Source: Prinsepia uniflora (lineage: Eukaryota > Streptophyta > Magnoliopsida > Rosales > Rosaceae). Taken from it: DNA of 64,000 nucleotides. The position numbers were made by a program, and so were the translations under genes. The notes below the pieces were generated by a model. That model saw only the letters and a program-made list of their open reading frames with translations. It was not told the origin of the DNA and searched no databases. The stretch covers positions 5,118,501-5,182,500 of the forward strand of contig CM064873.1 of the NCBI GenBank assembly GCA_032719365.1, in the 5' to 3' direction. Positions within the stretch are counted from its first letter, which is position 1; every line of letters begins with the position of its first letter. Shown piece after piece: positions 10,637-21,237 of this stretch.

Positions 10637-13497
10637 TGTAACGACCCATCCCGGGAATCGGGATTAGCTTAGTGATTAGTGACGGATTAGTATGTTAATC
10701 GGTGCTTAGTTGGCTACTTTTGGACAGTTAGCGCAGAATGACAATTTTGCCCCTAGAATGGGCAAAATGTTGACTTTTAGTTCGGTCGGTCAATTGGGTA
10801 TTGACCGATGACCGTGACGTAGTTCGGGACGTCACGAGTCCGTAGATATGTGGCACGCTCGATTCCGACATCCGAGGAGGAAGTTATGATGTTCAGAAGG
10901 TTGAGGGCACTTTCGTAATTTGGTTAAAAGAGGGGAAAATGTTGAGGTTTTAAACGATAAGGTTTCTTCACGCAATCCAAGAACCGTTAGATAGATCTCG
11001 ACGTCCTGAGTACAACGACAGACGGCATGCCTTTATCGGACATCGGACGAGTGAGATACGGGTCTAGAAAGTGAAGGATAAAATCGTAATTTGGACTCAC
11101 AAGGGTATTATGGTCTTTTTGCACCTTGGGAAGCGTGCCAATCAGATGAGGACATGTGTTCAGGATTTATTGGATATTTTGGGATAGGACCACCAGGTGT
11201 TTTACGCATGGCCATATTCCAGTGGCTTCTAGCCATTTTCACCGTTCATTTTAAATTGAACGGGTCGGTTAGCCGTGCTTTTGAGAAAACAGAGACTGAG
11301 ATAGAGAGGAGATATCGATTGATTTCAGGGAGTGTGTGAGGCCTTGTGATCCAGTGAGTGTGAGTAGAGAAAAGTGAGAGGCTGGTGAGTGTTCTGGGAG
11401 AGTGTTGAGAGTGTGGGGGACTTAGGGACCGTAAGGAATTTCAGAAAATAGAGAAGAGTCGTGGTGGTGGCGCTGTTGTGTTTCGATCAAACCATTCAAG
11501 TTTGGAGTTGTGGGAGTGTTCAGAGGACGGAGGGAGACGTTAGACGGGCTGGGCCACGGCGAAGCTCACGGCGGTGCACAAAACAGGTAAGCTTTCCCCT
11601 GTTTCCCATGTTTTTCCCGATCGGTTCAAATCGGAAGTTGTGACCTTTGGACGGTTTTCGACTCGTTCTAGTGATGCTAATAGTTTTAGGGTGTTGGTTT
11701 TGAGCTCAGGGAGTCGAAACCGTGACGGGAGGAAGAGCTGGTGGCCGAAATCCGAAGTTGGATTTTTCTGGGCTTTTTTTTGAACGTTGGAAGGTGAGAT
11801 TTCGACCCTAATTTCATGTGTTCTTTAGTGGAATCGATTGCTAGGAAGAGGACAAAACTAGTGGTGGAAAGAGGTTTGGAATTGGACTGGATTTGAGTGA
11901 GAACCGGTCACGCCGGTTCGGTTCGACCGGACCAGTCTGAACCGGGTGAACTGAGGTTGAAGACGATGAACAGTGCATGTGCGTGAGGCCCACGCGCAGC
12001 CCCTTTGGGCGGCGCGTGAGGCCCACTGGCAGCCCTTTTGGGCGGCGCGTGGGGATTGTTCAGGGGAAACGTTCAACATGGTTTTCACTCTAATCGATGT
12101 AACGAACATTTTAGGACAAGTTTCGAGACGATCAGACATCGTCTCGGGTTAGTTTCGGGTGTTCGAAGGTTTAGGGTTCCGTTTAATTACGTTTAAAATT
12201 CCAGGAAAATTGGGAAAAATAGGATAAGCTTAATTAAAGTGTTTGTGACCCGGAGTGGTGACTTTTGACAGGTCGGGAAATCCCTGAGGCAACCGAGGAA
12301 AGTACGGTACGCGAGTGACGTGCCCGGGAACTGTGAGTGGACTCTTTCTTTCTAACCGAGCATGCATAACTGTTTTTATCTACTTGTTTTATGGTTTTAA
12401 TTATGATTTCATGATTATTGAGTATTCTATATATGTTTTACGTACTTGCACGTTTTGCGAGAAATTTACATATTCGGCACGTTTTACGCGATATGTTCTG
12501 TTTCTGTTTCTGATGCCATACTTTTGGGATTTACATATAAATGATTTGATATGACTATAAATGGGTTTTGAAACATGATTTGATAATCAAGGTTTTCGGT
12601 TTTTAAATTGGATATCAGAAAGCGAGATTTGGTTTTAAAGCTTGGAAAAGGAATTTCGGATTTGAATGAGGGTTCTGGACGTCGGAATGGCTTCGAAATA
12701 GCGATTTCGAATTCGGGTTTGAATATGGATTTAGACATGGTTTTCAAACGGTTTTGGATTGGATTTCCTGGATCTGGTTATTGGGTTTAAAGACCCGGAT
12801 TATGATTATAACGGGGGACGGGCCCGAATTGGGTTTAAAGACCCGGATTGAGTTTAAAGACTCGGATATTATATTTTCCCCCGTAGGCCTGTTGAGTTTA
12901 ATGACTCGGGAGTTTAAAGACTCGGATTATATTGAGGTCTGGATTGAGTTTAAAGACTCAGATAGATCCAGCAGGTTTGATCGGATGATGATATTGGTAT
13001 TTCATGTTTCTATGATTCTGTTTCCATAATGATTACTATATGATTTATAAATGTTTTCAGATACGGGGTTATGCATGCATGTTTTTAAAACGGAGGGCAA
13101 AATCCTGGTTTGTTTATGAAACTGTTTTTGAAACTATTATTTATTTTTAGTCCACTCACACTTTTCTGGTTTTAACTGCCCTCCAGATCGTGGTGCTATC
13201 GCTGGGGCTGACGTTGAGGCAGAGGCAGACGCATAGAGTATTCTAGAGTTATCCCGGAGTTTTACCGGAGTTTCCGTTACGAACTTTTCCATTGTGCGTG
13301 TAGTCAACTTTTCTGTTACCTTGTTTTGTACTATGTTCTATACGCCTATGGACTTATTGGACTATTGAGTTCTCCCTAGTCTGGCAATGTAAATTGTGGG
13401 TTTTTGTGCTGTTGTTTTTGGTACTTTACGTGTGTTTGCTAGACGGGAGCAGGGTTCATTCCGGTTATCGGGGTGGTAACCGGGGTGGGTCCTATCA
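10637..13497 (+). mobile_element. Solo LTR J (2861 bp)
   Basis: It runs from TGTAACGACCC to CCTATCA with duplication TACAA (10632-10636 and 13498-13502). It is related to the H/H2 family. Splice-like signals are a CAG/GTAAGC donor (intron start 11587), a TTTTGACAG acceptor (ending 12271), a 61-nt exon (12272-12332), a GTGAGT donor (12333) and a CTCCAG acceptor (ending 13186). The inverted arms are TGTGAGTGGAC (12332-12342) and GTCCACTCACA (13150-13160). A terminal stem CCGGTTATC/GGTAACCGG precedes the 3' end. No gag or pol is present. Confidence 0.92.
12783..12965 (+). repeat. TTTAAAGA dyad array in LTR J
   Basis: Units GGGTTTAAAGACCC (12783-12796 and one more) and GAGTTTAAAGACTC are repeated. 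They match the arrays in D, E and H in kind and position, between the left GCATGCATA and the GTCCACTCAC block. Confidence 0.8.
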
Positions 13498-13502
13498 TAC
13501 AA

Positions 13503-13516
13503 GTTTGGGGGCTAAC
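13503..13516 (+). repeat. Solo LTR D, part 2 (14 bp between insertions J and C)
   Basis: The bases between the two insertions continue D, ending with the duplication CTAAC (13512-13516) of element C. With flanking D sequence they match the E LTR at about 54964-54975, which is how this tiny fragment is recognised. Confidence 0.85.
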
Positions 13517-16500
13517 TGTAACGACCCGTCTCGAATTCCTAGATTAGATTGATGACTAATCACGATTAGTGAGGTTAATCGGTGATTAGTTAGGCTAAAT
13601 CGGACGAACGATGCGAAATGACCGTTTTGCCCTTGATGGTGGCAAAGTGTTGACTTTTCATTCAGGCGGTCAAATGGACTTTGACCGATGACCGTGACGT
13701 AGTTCGTGACGTCACGAGTTCGTAGACAGATGGCGCGTTCAATTCCGACGTTCGAGGAGGAAGTTATGACGTTCGGAAGTTTAGGGGCATTTTGGTAATT
13801 TTGGTTAAAAGGGGTCAAATGTTGACTTTTTGACCGAGATGTCCGATGGCTGAGTGCCGGAGACCGTTACGTAGATCGGGACGATACGAATCCATAGACA
13901 GTCGGCATGCTGAAATCGGACTTCGAACGGGAGAGTTATAGGTCACGAAAGTTCGATTTCACTATGCACGTACTTCGAGGCAGGGCTGAGTTGGAAAATT
14001 CTGATTGACCAGATATTTTGAGTGGGTCCCATGGATGAGTGACAAGTGTCACTCATCCCATTGGCTAAAACCCCTAAAAAGGGGATCTCACTTAATTAAA
14101 TAATGTTATTTAATTAATTTTATAATTAAACTTTATAAGCACTCCATCTTAGCCATCCATTTCAATTTCATCATTAAATCTACACCATCCATCTAACCCA
14201 TCTCACTTCTCTCATCAGCCATCAACTATCATCTTCATTCTTCATTTTCCCTCACAAACCCAAAAACCTCATAACTCCATTTTCTTCAAAACACAAACAA
14301 CACACATACTCCCTCATCACCTGTGACTGAGACCAGAGGGATAGTGGGAGGCTGTGATGATGAAGGACTGAGGGACACGACGGCCAGCCACGACGGAGGG
14401 CACGGCGGAGGTGAGAAAAACCAACCCAAAAACCCATTTTCTAGACCTTCAACATCTAACGTCTAACAATCGTTTTGGTCGATTGGGTTTGAGTCTCTGG
14501 ACCAGGACGAGCTCAATGGACGTGGGTTCAAGGCGGGGGATGGCTTGAGACGACAGGGAGGACGGCCGGAAACTGGGCTTCGGGTTTTGGCGTCACAGGT
14601 AACCCTCTCGACTCTTTTTCTAGTTTTTAAACCCACAGAATCTTAGGATAGGTTGAGACGAGGAGAATGGGACAAACGGGGAATGTTTTGGTGGCCGGAG
14701 CTAGGAGAACCAACCGGGTCAAGCCGCGGGTCACGGCGACCCGGATCGCAGGACCCGACCAAGGTCAGGGATGACTGATGATGTCATCCTCCTGACGTCA
14801 TCATGTCAGGGATGATGTCAGCATTGTCAGGTCTGACAATGTTAGCTGACATGTCAGAATATGGACCAATGGGAGCTTGACACGTGGCACTGTCAGAGGT
14901 GTCAGTGCTTACGTCAGCGTTGACTTTTTCAACGCGTTGACTTTTGTGTTGACCAGCGCGTGGGGGCTCGTGTGGACAGTGTTTTGAGTGGGCCCAGTGT
15001 CATTTTAAAGGTTTCGATGATCCGGATCCAATGGTGGTAGTTTCGGGTCGATCTGAGATCGTTAGGTTGGTCAAATTGAGGTTTTTCACCTCGGGACACG
15101 TTGACTTTTCCGGGAAAGTTTAGGGTTCTTAATATGGACTTTTATAGGTTAGTAGTAACCTTTGGATATGATTTGGACAGGTTCGGGAGTCCCTGTGATA
15201 GTGATTGGCTCGGGGAGCCATATGGCACGCAAATCGAGGCGGCAGCTCGAACGGTCTGTGAGTGGACCTTATTTTCTAAATTGGTGCATGCATAAATGTT
15301 TATTATATATTTTACATACTTGTTTGTGATGCCATGAGTGCATTTGGATGTGTGGTTATGTATAGGCACGTGTTTCGAGGTTTCGACCCTATACGGTGCC
15401 TATACAGGTTTGTATTCTTTTATTGGTCTAAATTAAATGGTTTTGGATTTCGAAAAGGATAAACTCGGGTAGGAGACCCATTTGGTTTTGTCTCGGGCAT
15501 ATGACGCTATTTACGACCTTCGGGTCTAAATCGTGGTCGTGACGGGTGCTATGTGCACGTCGATTAACGATACGACACTCGCCTCCGGATTGGGATATGT
15601 TCCTTCCGGAGAGGTCACGATGCACGATTCGTGGTCGGGAAGCCTGGGGAGGCTCAACTTCGGAGTGCTGACGGTTCAGGATATCGATCGATGATGAGTG
15701 CACCATGATCTTGTGGTGGTCGCGTCGGTTGATACGTTCACGGCGACATACCAGGATTGAGGGCGGTCCTGGATGGATGGTTGCACGCATCACTATGATC
15801 GGAGTCATGATTGACCCTTAGATATCGGGTAGGATGCCCAGCTGATGTGATATGTTCGGGCACGAGACAGAGTTGTTTTACATTGATGCTTTCGGGTCAG
15901 GGACCCTAGATGGATTTCCAAGTTCATGGCGGTTTATGGGAACCGGCACGAACTCTGGAAAGGTCATTGTGGTTCATGACGGTTTATGAGAACCGGCATG
16001 AACCTTTGTCAGGTCATTCTGGTTCATGACGGTTTATGGGAACCGGCATGAACCCTGTTTAATGGATTATATGGATCATGACGGTTCAGGGGAACCAGGC
16101 ATGAATTTTTATGTTATGTATATATATGTTCATATACATTCCTTTACTTGTTCTATTATCTCCTCCGGGGAGGGTCGTTGGCCTGGGTGGACCCCGGAGT
16201 AGTCACGGAGCACCGACTGAGTGGAGTCACCCCAGTTGGGTTCCTTACTCTCAGGAAGGCTTGTACTATAACCTCAGGGCGGGTCATTGGTCTTCGAACA
16301 TTGACTTGGTACCTGAAAGACTTGGGTTTGAGACCCCGGGTAGCACGCACGTAGCTTTGGAAACCGTGACATGATTGGTTGTGTGAATTATATGTGTATG
16401 TGATATAAATATGATATATGTTATGTGGATACAAGATTTGAGCAGGAGCTCGTGTACTTGATTTCAGTATGGTTATGGTTTTGGGCTGAGTCCCTTATTG

Positions 16501-16885
16501 GTTTCTTTATGATTTGGGCAGTAGCCCGTATGGTCTATTTCATTATAGTTTTGGGCTTAGTCCCACATATGGTTTCTTTGGTTAAATGGTTTTCGAATGC
16601 ATGCATGCTTTTTAGTGAAGGGTACAAATGTCTTCTCGTTAAAATGTTTTTATAAACTCTTGGTTTTGTCCACTCACAACTTTTAATGTTTTGACTGCCC
16701 TTCAGGTTGACATCGGATGTGGACTGTAGCAGAGACCGAGATATCACATACCTCCTCCGGATCCCGGCGTACTCTGATAGCCCAAGAGGGCAAAGGTCGT
16801 AATTATCCCTTGTCTGACACTTCGTGTCAGATGGGAGTAGGGTCATCCCGCACTAATCCCGGGGGGATTGGGATGGGTCCTGTCA
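13517..16885 (+). repeat. 5' LTR of element C
   Basis: It runs from TGTAACGACCCGTC to GGTCCTGTCA. Features include a possible TATA element (TTATAAG, about 14133-14139) and a TGACGTCA/TGTCAG-rich stretch (14770-14930). Splice-like signals are donor 14599, acceptor 15180, exon 15181-15257, donor 15258 and acceptor 16705. The inverted arms are TGTGAGTGGAC (15257-15267) and GTCCACTCACA (16668-16678). A four-copy dyad array lies at 15921-16106. A hairpin GTCTGACAC/GTGTCAGA (16812-16831) precedes the 3' end. Confidence 0.92.
15921..16106 (+). repeat. Four-copy 34-nt nested-dyad array in LTR C
   Basis: Copies begin at 15921, 15971, 16021 and about 16073. Each has outer arms GGTTCATG/CATGAACC and inner arms CGGTT/AACCG. 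In copy 1 the outer arms start AGTTC and end GAACT, so the base pair changed on both sides. Spacing is about 50 bp. Confidence 0.8.
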
Positions 16886-19800
16886 ACGTGGTATCAGAGC
16901 ATAGGATTTCTTATCAGAGTGGGGTTGTCTCTATTCGAGCAACCGCGGAGCTCTTGGAGTAGTACGCAGGTCGAGGATGTGATATCTCAATGGGCTACAG
17001 TTCGTGATCAACCTGATAGTTAGGGTGCCGATACAATAGTTAGTAGGACTGTATCGTGTAGTGTCTTGGTTCGGCATTGGATGCCGGGGTTGCCATAGTT
17101 CTGTCGTGGTTGATAGTATGGAACCCTACGAATGGTGAACGTACTATTACGTTAGATTTTTATCGTGAGACGGTTAGTTGGGATCATTTTCACGATGTCC
17201 TAGGATCGGTTCCGACGACTGGTTTGGAGTTGGGACCATCCGATGATCGAATTTGGTTGAGTTTGATGGATTTACTGCTGGGAGCAGTCAGATTAGTGGA
17301 TTGTACTGCGGTTGGCAGTTAGCAGTCAAGTTCGTGGAACTCTAGTTGTACTTATGGTAGTTAGTAGCCGGATTCGAGGAATCCTAGTTGGATTTACGGT
17401 ATGATTAGATTGACGTCCTTACGATGTCAAGACCGCGGGGTCGGTCAGATTGTTGATTTTACTGCCTTTCGCAGTTGGGTTCAAGGGAACCCTAGGTGTG
17501 ATTGTGGAACCCTACCTTAGGATGTGTATGGTTCAGAAATGTGAGTTGACGAGTGGTTTGACTTGGACGACTATTCGGATTTGGATTCGTTAGTCGGTCT
17601 AGTCATGTCGACTTGTGTTGGGACTGCACTCTGCAGTCAAGGTTGTAATTGTTGGTTAGACCTAGTTGGTTGTCGTGCTACTTCAGTTGTGATGGATTGT
17701 TGGTACAACTAAGGTCATGGATGACCTGGTAGACGACATCGGTTGAGTCGAGTTACAACTGGTAGAGTTCGGTTGGACAAGTTATCAGGATTGGTACTTG
17801 TCGATGGAATCCCTGAGTGGGATCCGGAGTGGTTAATACAGGCGGTTGATTCTATTGGATGTGAATCTCGATAGCGATGTCTGGTAGTGAGGTCTACTTG
17901 AGTATGTGGCAGGCACTACTACCGAGGATGGTCGTAGTTACGGTTGTTGGGAATTGGTGACGTTCAGGTGACGTTTCATTTTCTCGTATGCGTTATTAGG
18001 GTGACTGTACCCAGAGTTGTCGGGTACGAGGGAGGCAGAGTTTCTCCCATTCGAGCAGAGGTACGGGGTCGTCGCTCGGTATGAGCGGAGATCTAGGGTT
18101 TTCGGATTCGCACATTGTGTGTGCTGATACTAATATTGATGTTGGTGTGCTGGTACTGGTACTGGTGTTAGTGTGCTGGTGCCGGTGATCGTGATGACGG
18201 TGAGTCACGAGTCGGGATGTGACTCCGTCGAGATACGTATATGTTCGGTATCGGTGGTTCAGGAGTGAATCACGGATAGTTAGGACACGTGGTTGATGTC
18301 CGGGTATGTTGTTTCTAATCTTGTTGGAACTTTGCAAGGGTTGCGATTGAGGTGGCGAGTGGAATGCAGGTTTTCCGCATTAGTAGTGGGTATTTCGAAG
18401 TCGTTTTGGGTGACTTTTCAGGTTCTGCTAAGGCAGATGATGGTTGCCACTAGTACATTGGTCATGTATTGGTTGGTGGACCCGGGATTTGTCTTGGGTT
18501 GTCAGGAGAGTTGGGTATTTCAGAATTAAATAAATGAGATTTCTCATTTTCTGCTAGGTGGCAGACGGTGTTGATTACGTGGTGTGGTTAATGCAGCGAG
18601 TTTTGGTTGCATTCACGTATGATGGATTTTGTTGTCATTATCTTGGATCATCCTTGGTTTTTCTTAGGTGGAATGACAAGGATCGATACGGGGTAATTGG
18701 AGAGAACCCACAGTCTCGGCGTGTCTCGTCGTTGACTGATCTGTCTAGATGTGGGAATCAGTTTAGGACTTTGGGTATCGTTATGGATCTGGATCGTGAT
18801 CTTGATGATCCAGATAGGTGGAGAGTTTATCACTCTTACTTGGATGTTTGAGTTGAGCATGTTGGGACTGAACTTCTTTTCGAGGTAAATCCCGTATAGT
18901 ATATTACTCAGGTGAGTAAGTGTCCGATGAGGTCGGATTTTGTCAGTTTAGATGTGTGAATGTTGGGATTGAATTCTCTATGAAGTCAATCAAAGGTAAT
19001 GTGTAATCGGTTGAATAAGTAACCGAAAGGTTCGGTTTTGACGCGTCTCGGTAGACGAGAACGATATTTCAGGTTTTGGAATCAGATTTCTGGATGACGA
19101 TTCAGGATTTGATTTTGGAACTTGAAAGAGGATTTCTGGATTTGGGTTTTGGAATCGGATTCTGGGTGACGATTCAGGATTTGATTCTGGAGCTTGACAG
19201 TGGATTTTCTTTTATGGATTTGGGTTCGGAATGGTTATTCCAAATGCTAGCTTGTGGAATGATGATTTCAGATTCGAATTTGGACATGATTATGGATATG
19301 ATTTCTAGGTTTGGATTCGGGATTTCTTACAAAATTGCGAATTCGGATTCGATTTGGAAATAGATGATGGGTCAGAGTTTTTGATTTGTCTAATGCTAGA
19401 TTGGACAAGTGAACTCCAAAATTGAAACGTGTTTGGCTATGACCTAGGTGGTTGTAGTCTGATTGTTGGGTAGATGTACGTACCTTGTACGTTGTTCGAG
19501 GTACGATACTGGGCAGACTTGTCATGTTTAGTGATGGTATATAGGTTATACCAGTAGTACGTTGGTGAGAGTGTTGGTAGTCGGCTTAGTTCTGATACCA
19601 TTGGATTAGTCGAGAGCGTGAACTGGACAGTGGATACTGTGCACTGGGTCATGGTATTTCTGATGGGTCTAGTTACACACATGTCGAGTTAGATGTTGGT
19701 AATTGTATACTCAGGTTGAGTGAGTTGGTGGTTAGTGTAACCACGAGTGGGTATTGTGTTAGTTTTTGACTGGCGACTGTCAAGTGGTGACGGTTTGTCG

Positions 19801-20205
19801 GGGTGTCAGCGTGGATCGGTTAGTGAGATTTGGTGACTCCCAGTGGGAGTAGACATCAGGATAGGTTGGTGATTGAGAAAGGAACCGTCGAGTTGGTTGT
19901 GTCAACGAAATGGTAGGATTGACAAGTAGTGTCAATTCAGAGCGTATGACTACTGTTATTCGACGTGGTCGAGTGTAGTCGATGTGACGTTAGTGTTAGT
20001 GGTACGTCTGGGTACGAACGAGTATTGTTCTGGTTAGTGGGTGTACGAGTGTACACGTGTTGCGAGGTCAATTGTACTTTCCACGAGGTGGATGTGGAGT
20101 CAGGATAGTTGGAGTTTCGAGAACGGAACTAAATTAAGGAGGGAAAAACGGTTGGACTTAGGTCGGTTAGAATTTCGAGGACGAAATTAATTAAGGAGGG
20201 AAGGT
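16886..20205 (+). other. Noncoding internal region of element C
   Basis: It starts with primer site TGGTATCAGAGC (16889-16900) and ends with a stem (AATTTCG/CGAAATT, 20171-20188) and purine tract AAGGAGGGAAGG (20193-20204). Its only open frames are short (about 113 codons at most) and none resembles gag or pol. It is homologous in order and motifs to the interior of B. It is crowded with small perfect inverted repeats: ACTGC/GCAGT with 5-nt loops at 17274-17288, 17305-17319 and 17461-17475; AGTTC/GAACT (17329-17341); GGATTC/GAATCC (17370-17384); GGGTTC/GAACCC (17477-17492); GACTGCA/TGCAGTC (17622-17638); AGGTCAT/ATGACCT (17712-17727); GTGTAC/GTACAC (20041-20056). A structured RNA is a fair inference; no function is known to me. 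Confidence 0.75.
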
Positions 20206-21074
20206 TATAACGACCCGTCCCGAATTCCTAGATTAGATTGGTGACTAATCACGATTAGTAAGGTTAATTGGTGATTAGTTAGGCTAAATTGGATGAACGA
20301 TGCGAAATGACCGTTTTGCCCCTGATGGTGGCAAAATGTTGACTTTTTATTCGGGCGGTCAAATGGACTTTGATCGATGACCGTGACGTCACGAGTTCGT
20401 AGACAGGTGGCACGTTCAATTCCGACGTTCGAGGAGGAAGTTATGACGTTCAGAAGTTTATGGGCATTTTGGTAATTTTGGTTAAAAGGGGTCAAATATT
20501 GATTTTTTGACCGAGAGGTCCGATGGCCGAGGGCCGGAGACCGTTATATAGATCGGGACGATACAAATCCATAGACAAGCGGCATGCTGAAATCGGACTT
20601 CGAACGGGAGAGTTATAGGTCATGGAAGTTCGATTTCACTATGCACGTACTTCGAGGCGGGGTTGAGTTGGAAAATTCTGATTGGCCAGATATTTTGAGT
20701 GGGTCCCATGGATGAGTGACAAGTGTCACTCATCCCATTGGCTAAAACCCCTAAAAAGGGGATCTCACTTAATTAAATAATGTTATTTAATTAATTTTAT
20801 AATTAAACTTTATAAGCACTCCATCTTAGCCATCCATTTCAATTTCATCATTAAATCTACACCATCCATCTAACCCATCTCACTTCTCTCATCAGCCATC
20901 AACTATCATCTTCATTCTTCATTTTCCCTCACAAACCCGAAAACCCCATAACTCCATTTTCTTCAAAACACAAACAACACACACACACACACACACTCCC
21001 TCATCACCTGCGACTGAGACCAGAGGGATAGTGGGAGGCTGTGATGATGAAGGACTGAGGGACACGATGGCCAG
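20206..21074 (+). repeat. 3' LTR of element C, part 1
   Basis: It aligns with 13517 onward but starts TATAAC instead of TGTAAC, so the terminal TG is mutated in this copy. It contains a (CA)n run near 20978-20996, longer than in the 5' copy, and ends with duplication GCCAG (21070-21074) made by element A. It continues at 43519. Confidence 0.92.
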
Positions 21075-21237
21075 TGTAACACCCCGGAAATTCGAAGATT
21101 TTAATATTGTAAATTGACGTTTTTACCCTTGTGAATGGTATGGCCAAATTGTTGACTTTTTGATTAGTGGGTCAAATGGACTTTGACCAGTGACCGTGAC
21201 GTAGTTCGGGACGTCACGAGTTCATAGACAGGTGGCA
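21075..21237 (+). repeat. 5' LTR of element A, part 1
   Basis: It starts TGTAACACCCCGG. It includes the conserved LTR dyad with arms CGTGACGT (21195-21202) and ACGTCACG (21211-21218). It is broken at the TGGCA target site (21233-21237) of solo LTR F. Confidence 0.93.

Noticed and set aside
16889..16900. tRNA gene fragment
   Set aside because: Only the 3' terminal complement of initiator tRNA is present; it is the primer-binding site.
17996..18337. 113-codon reverse-strand frame in the C interior with Thr/Ser repeats
   Set aside because: The repeat comes from a GGTACTGGT-like simple sequence; the corresponding frame in B is not conserved.
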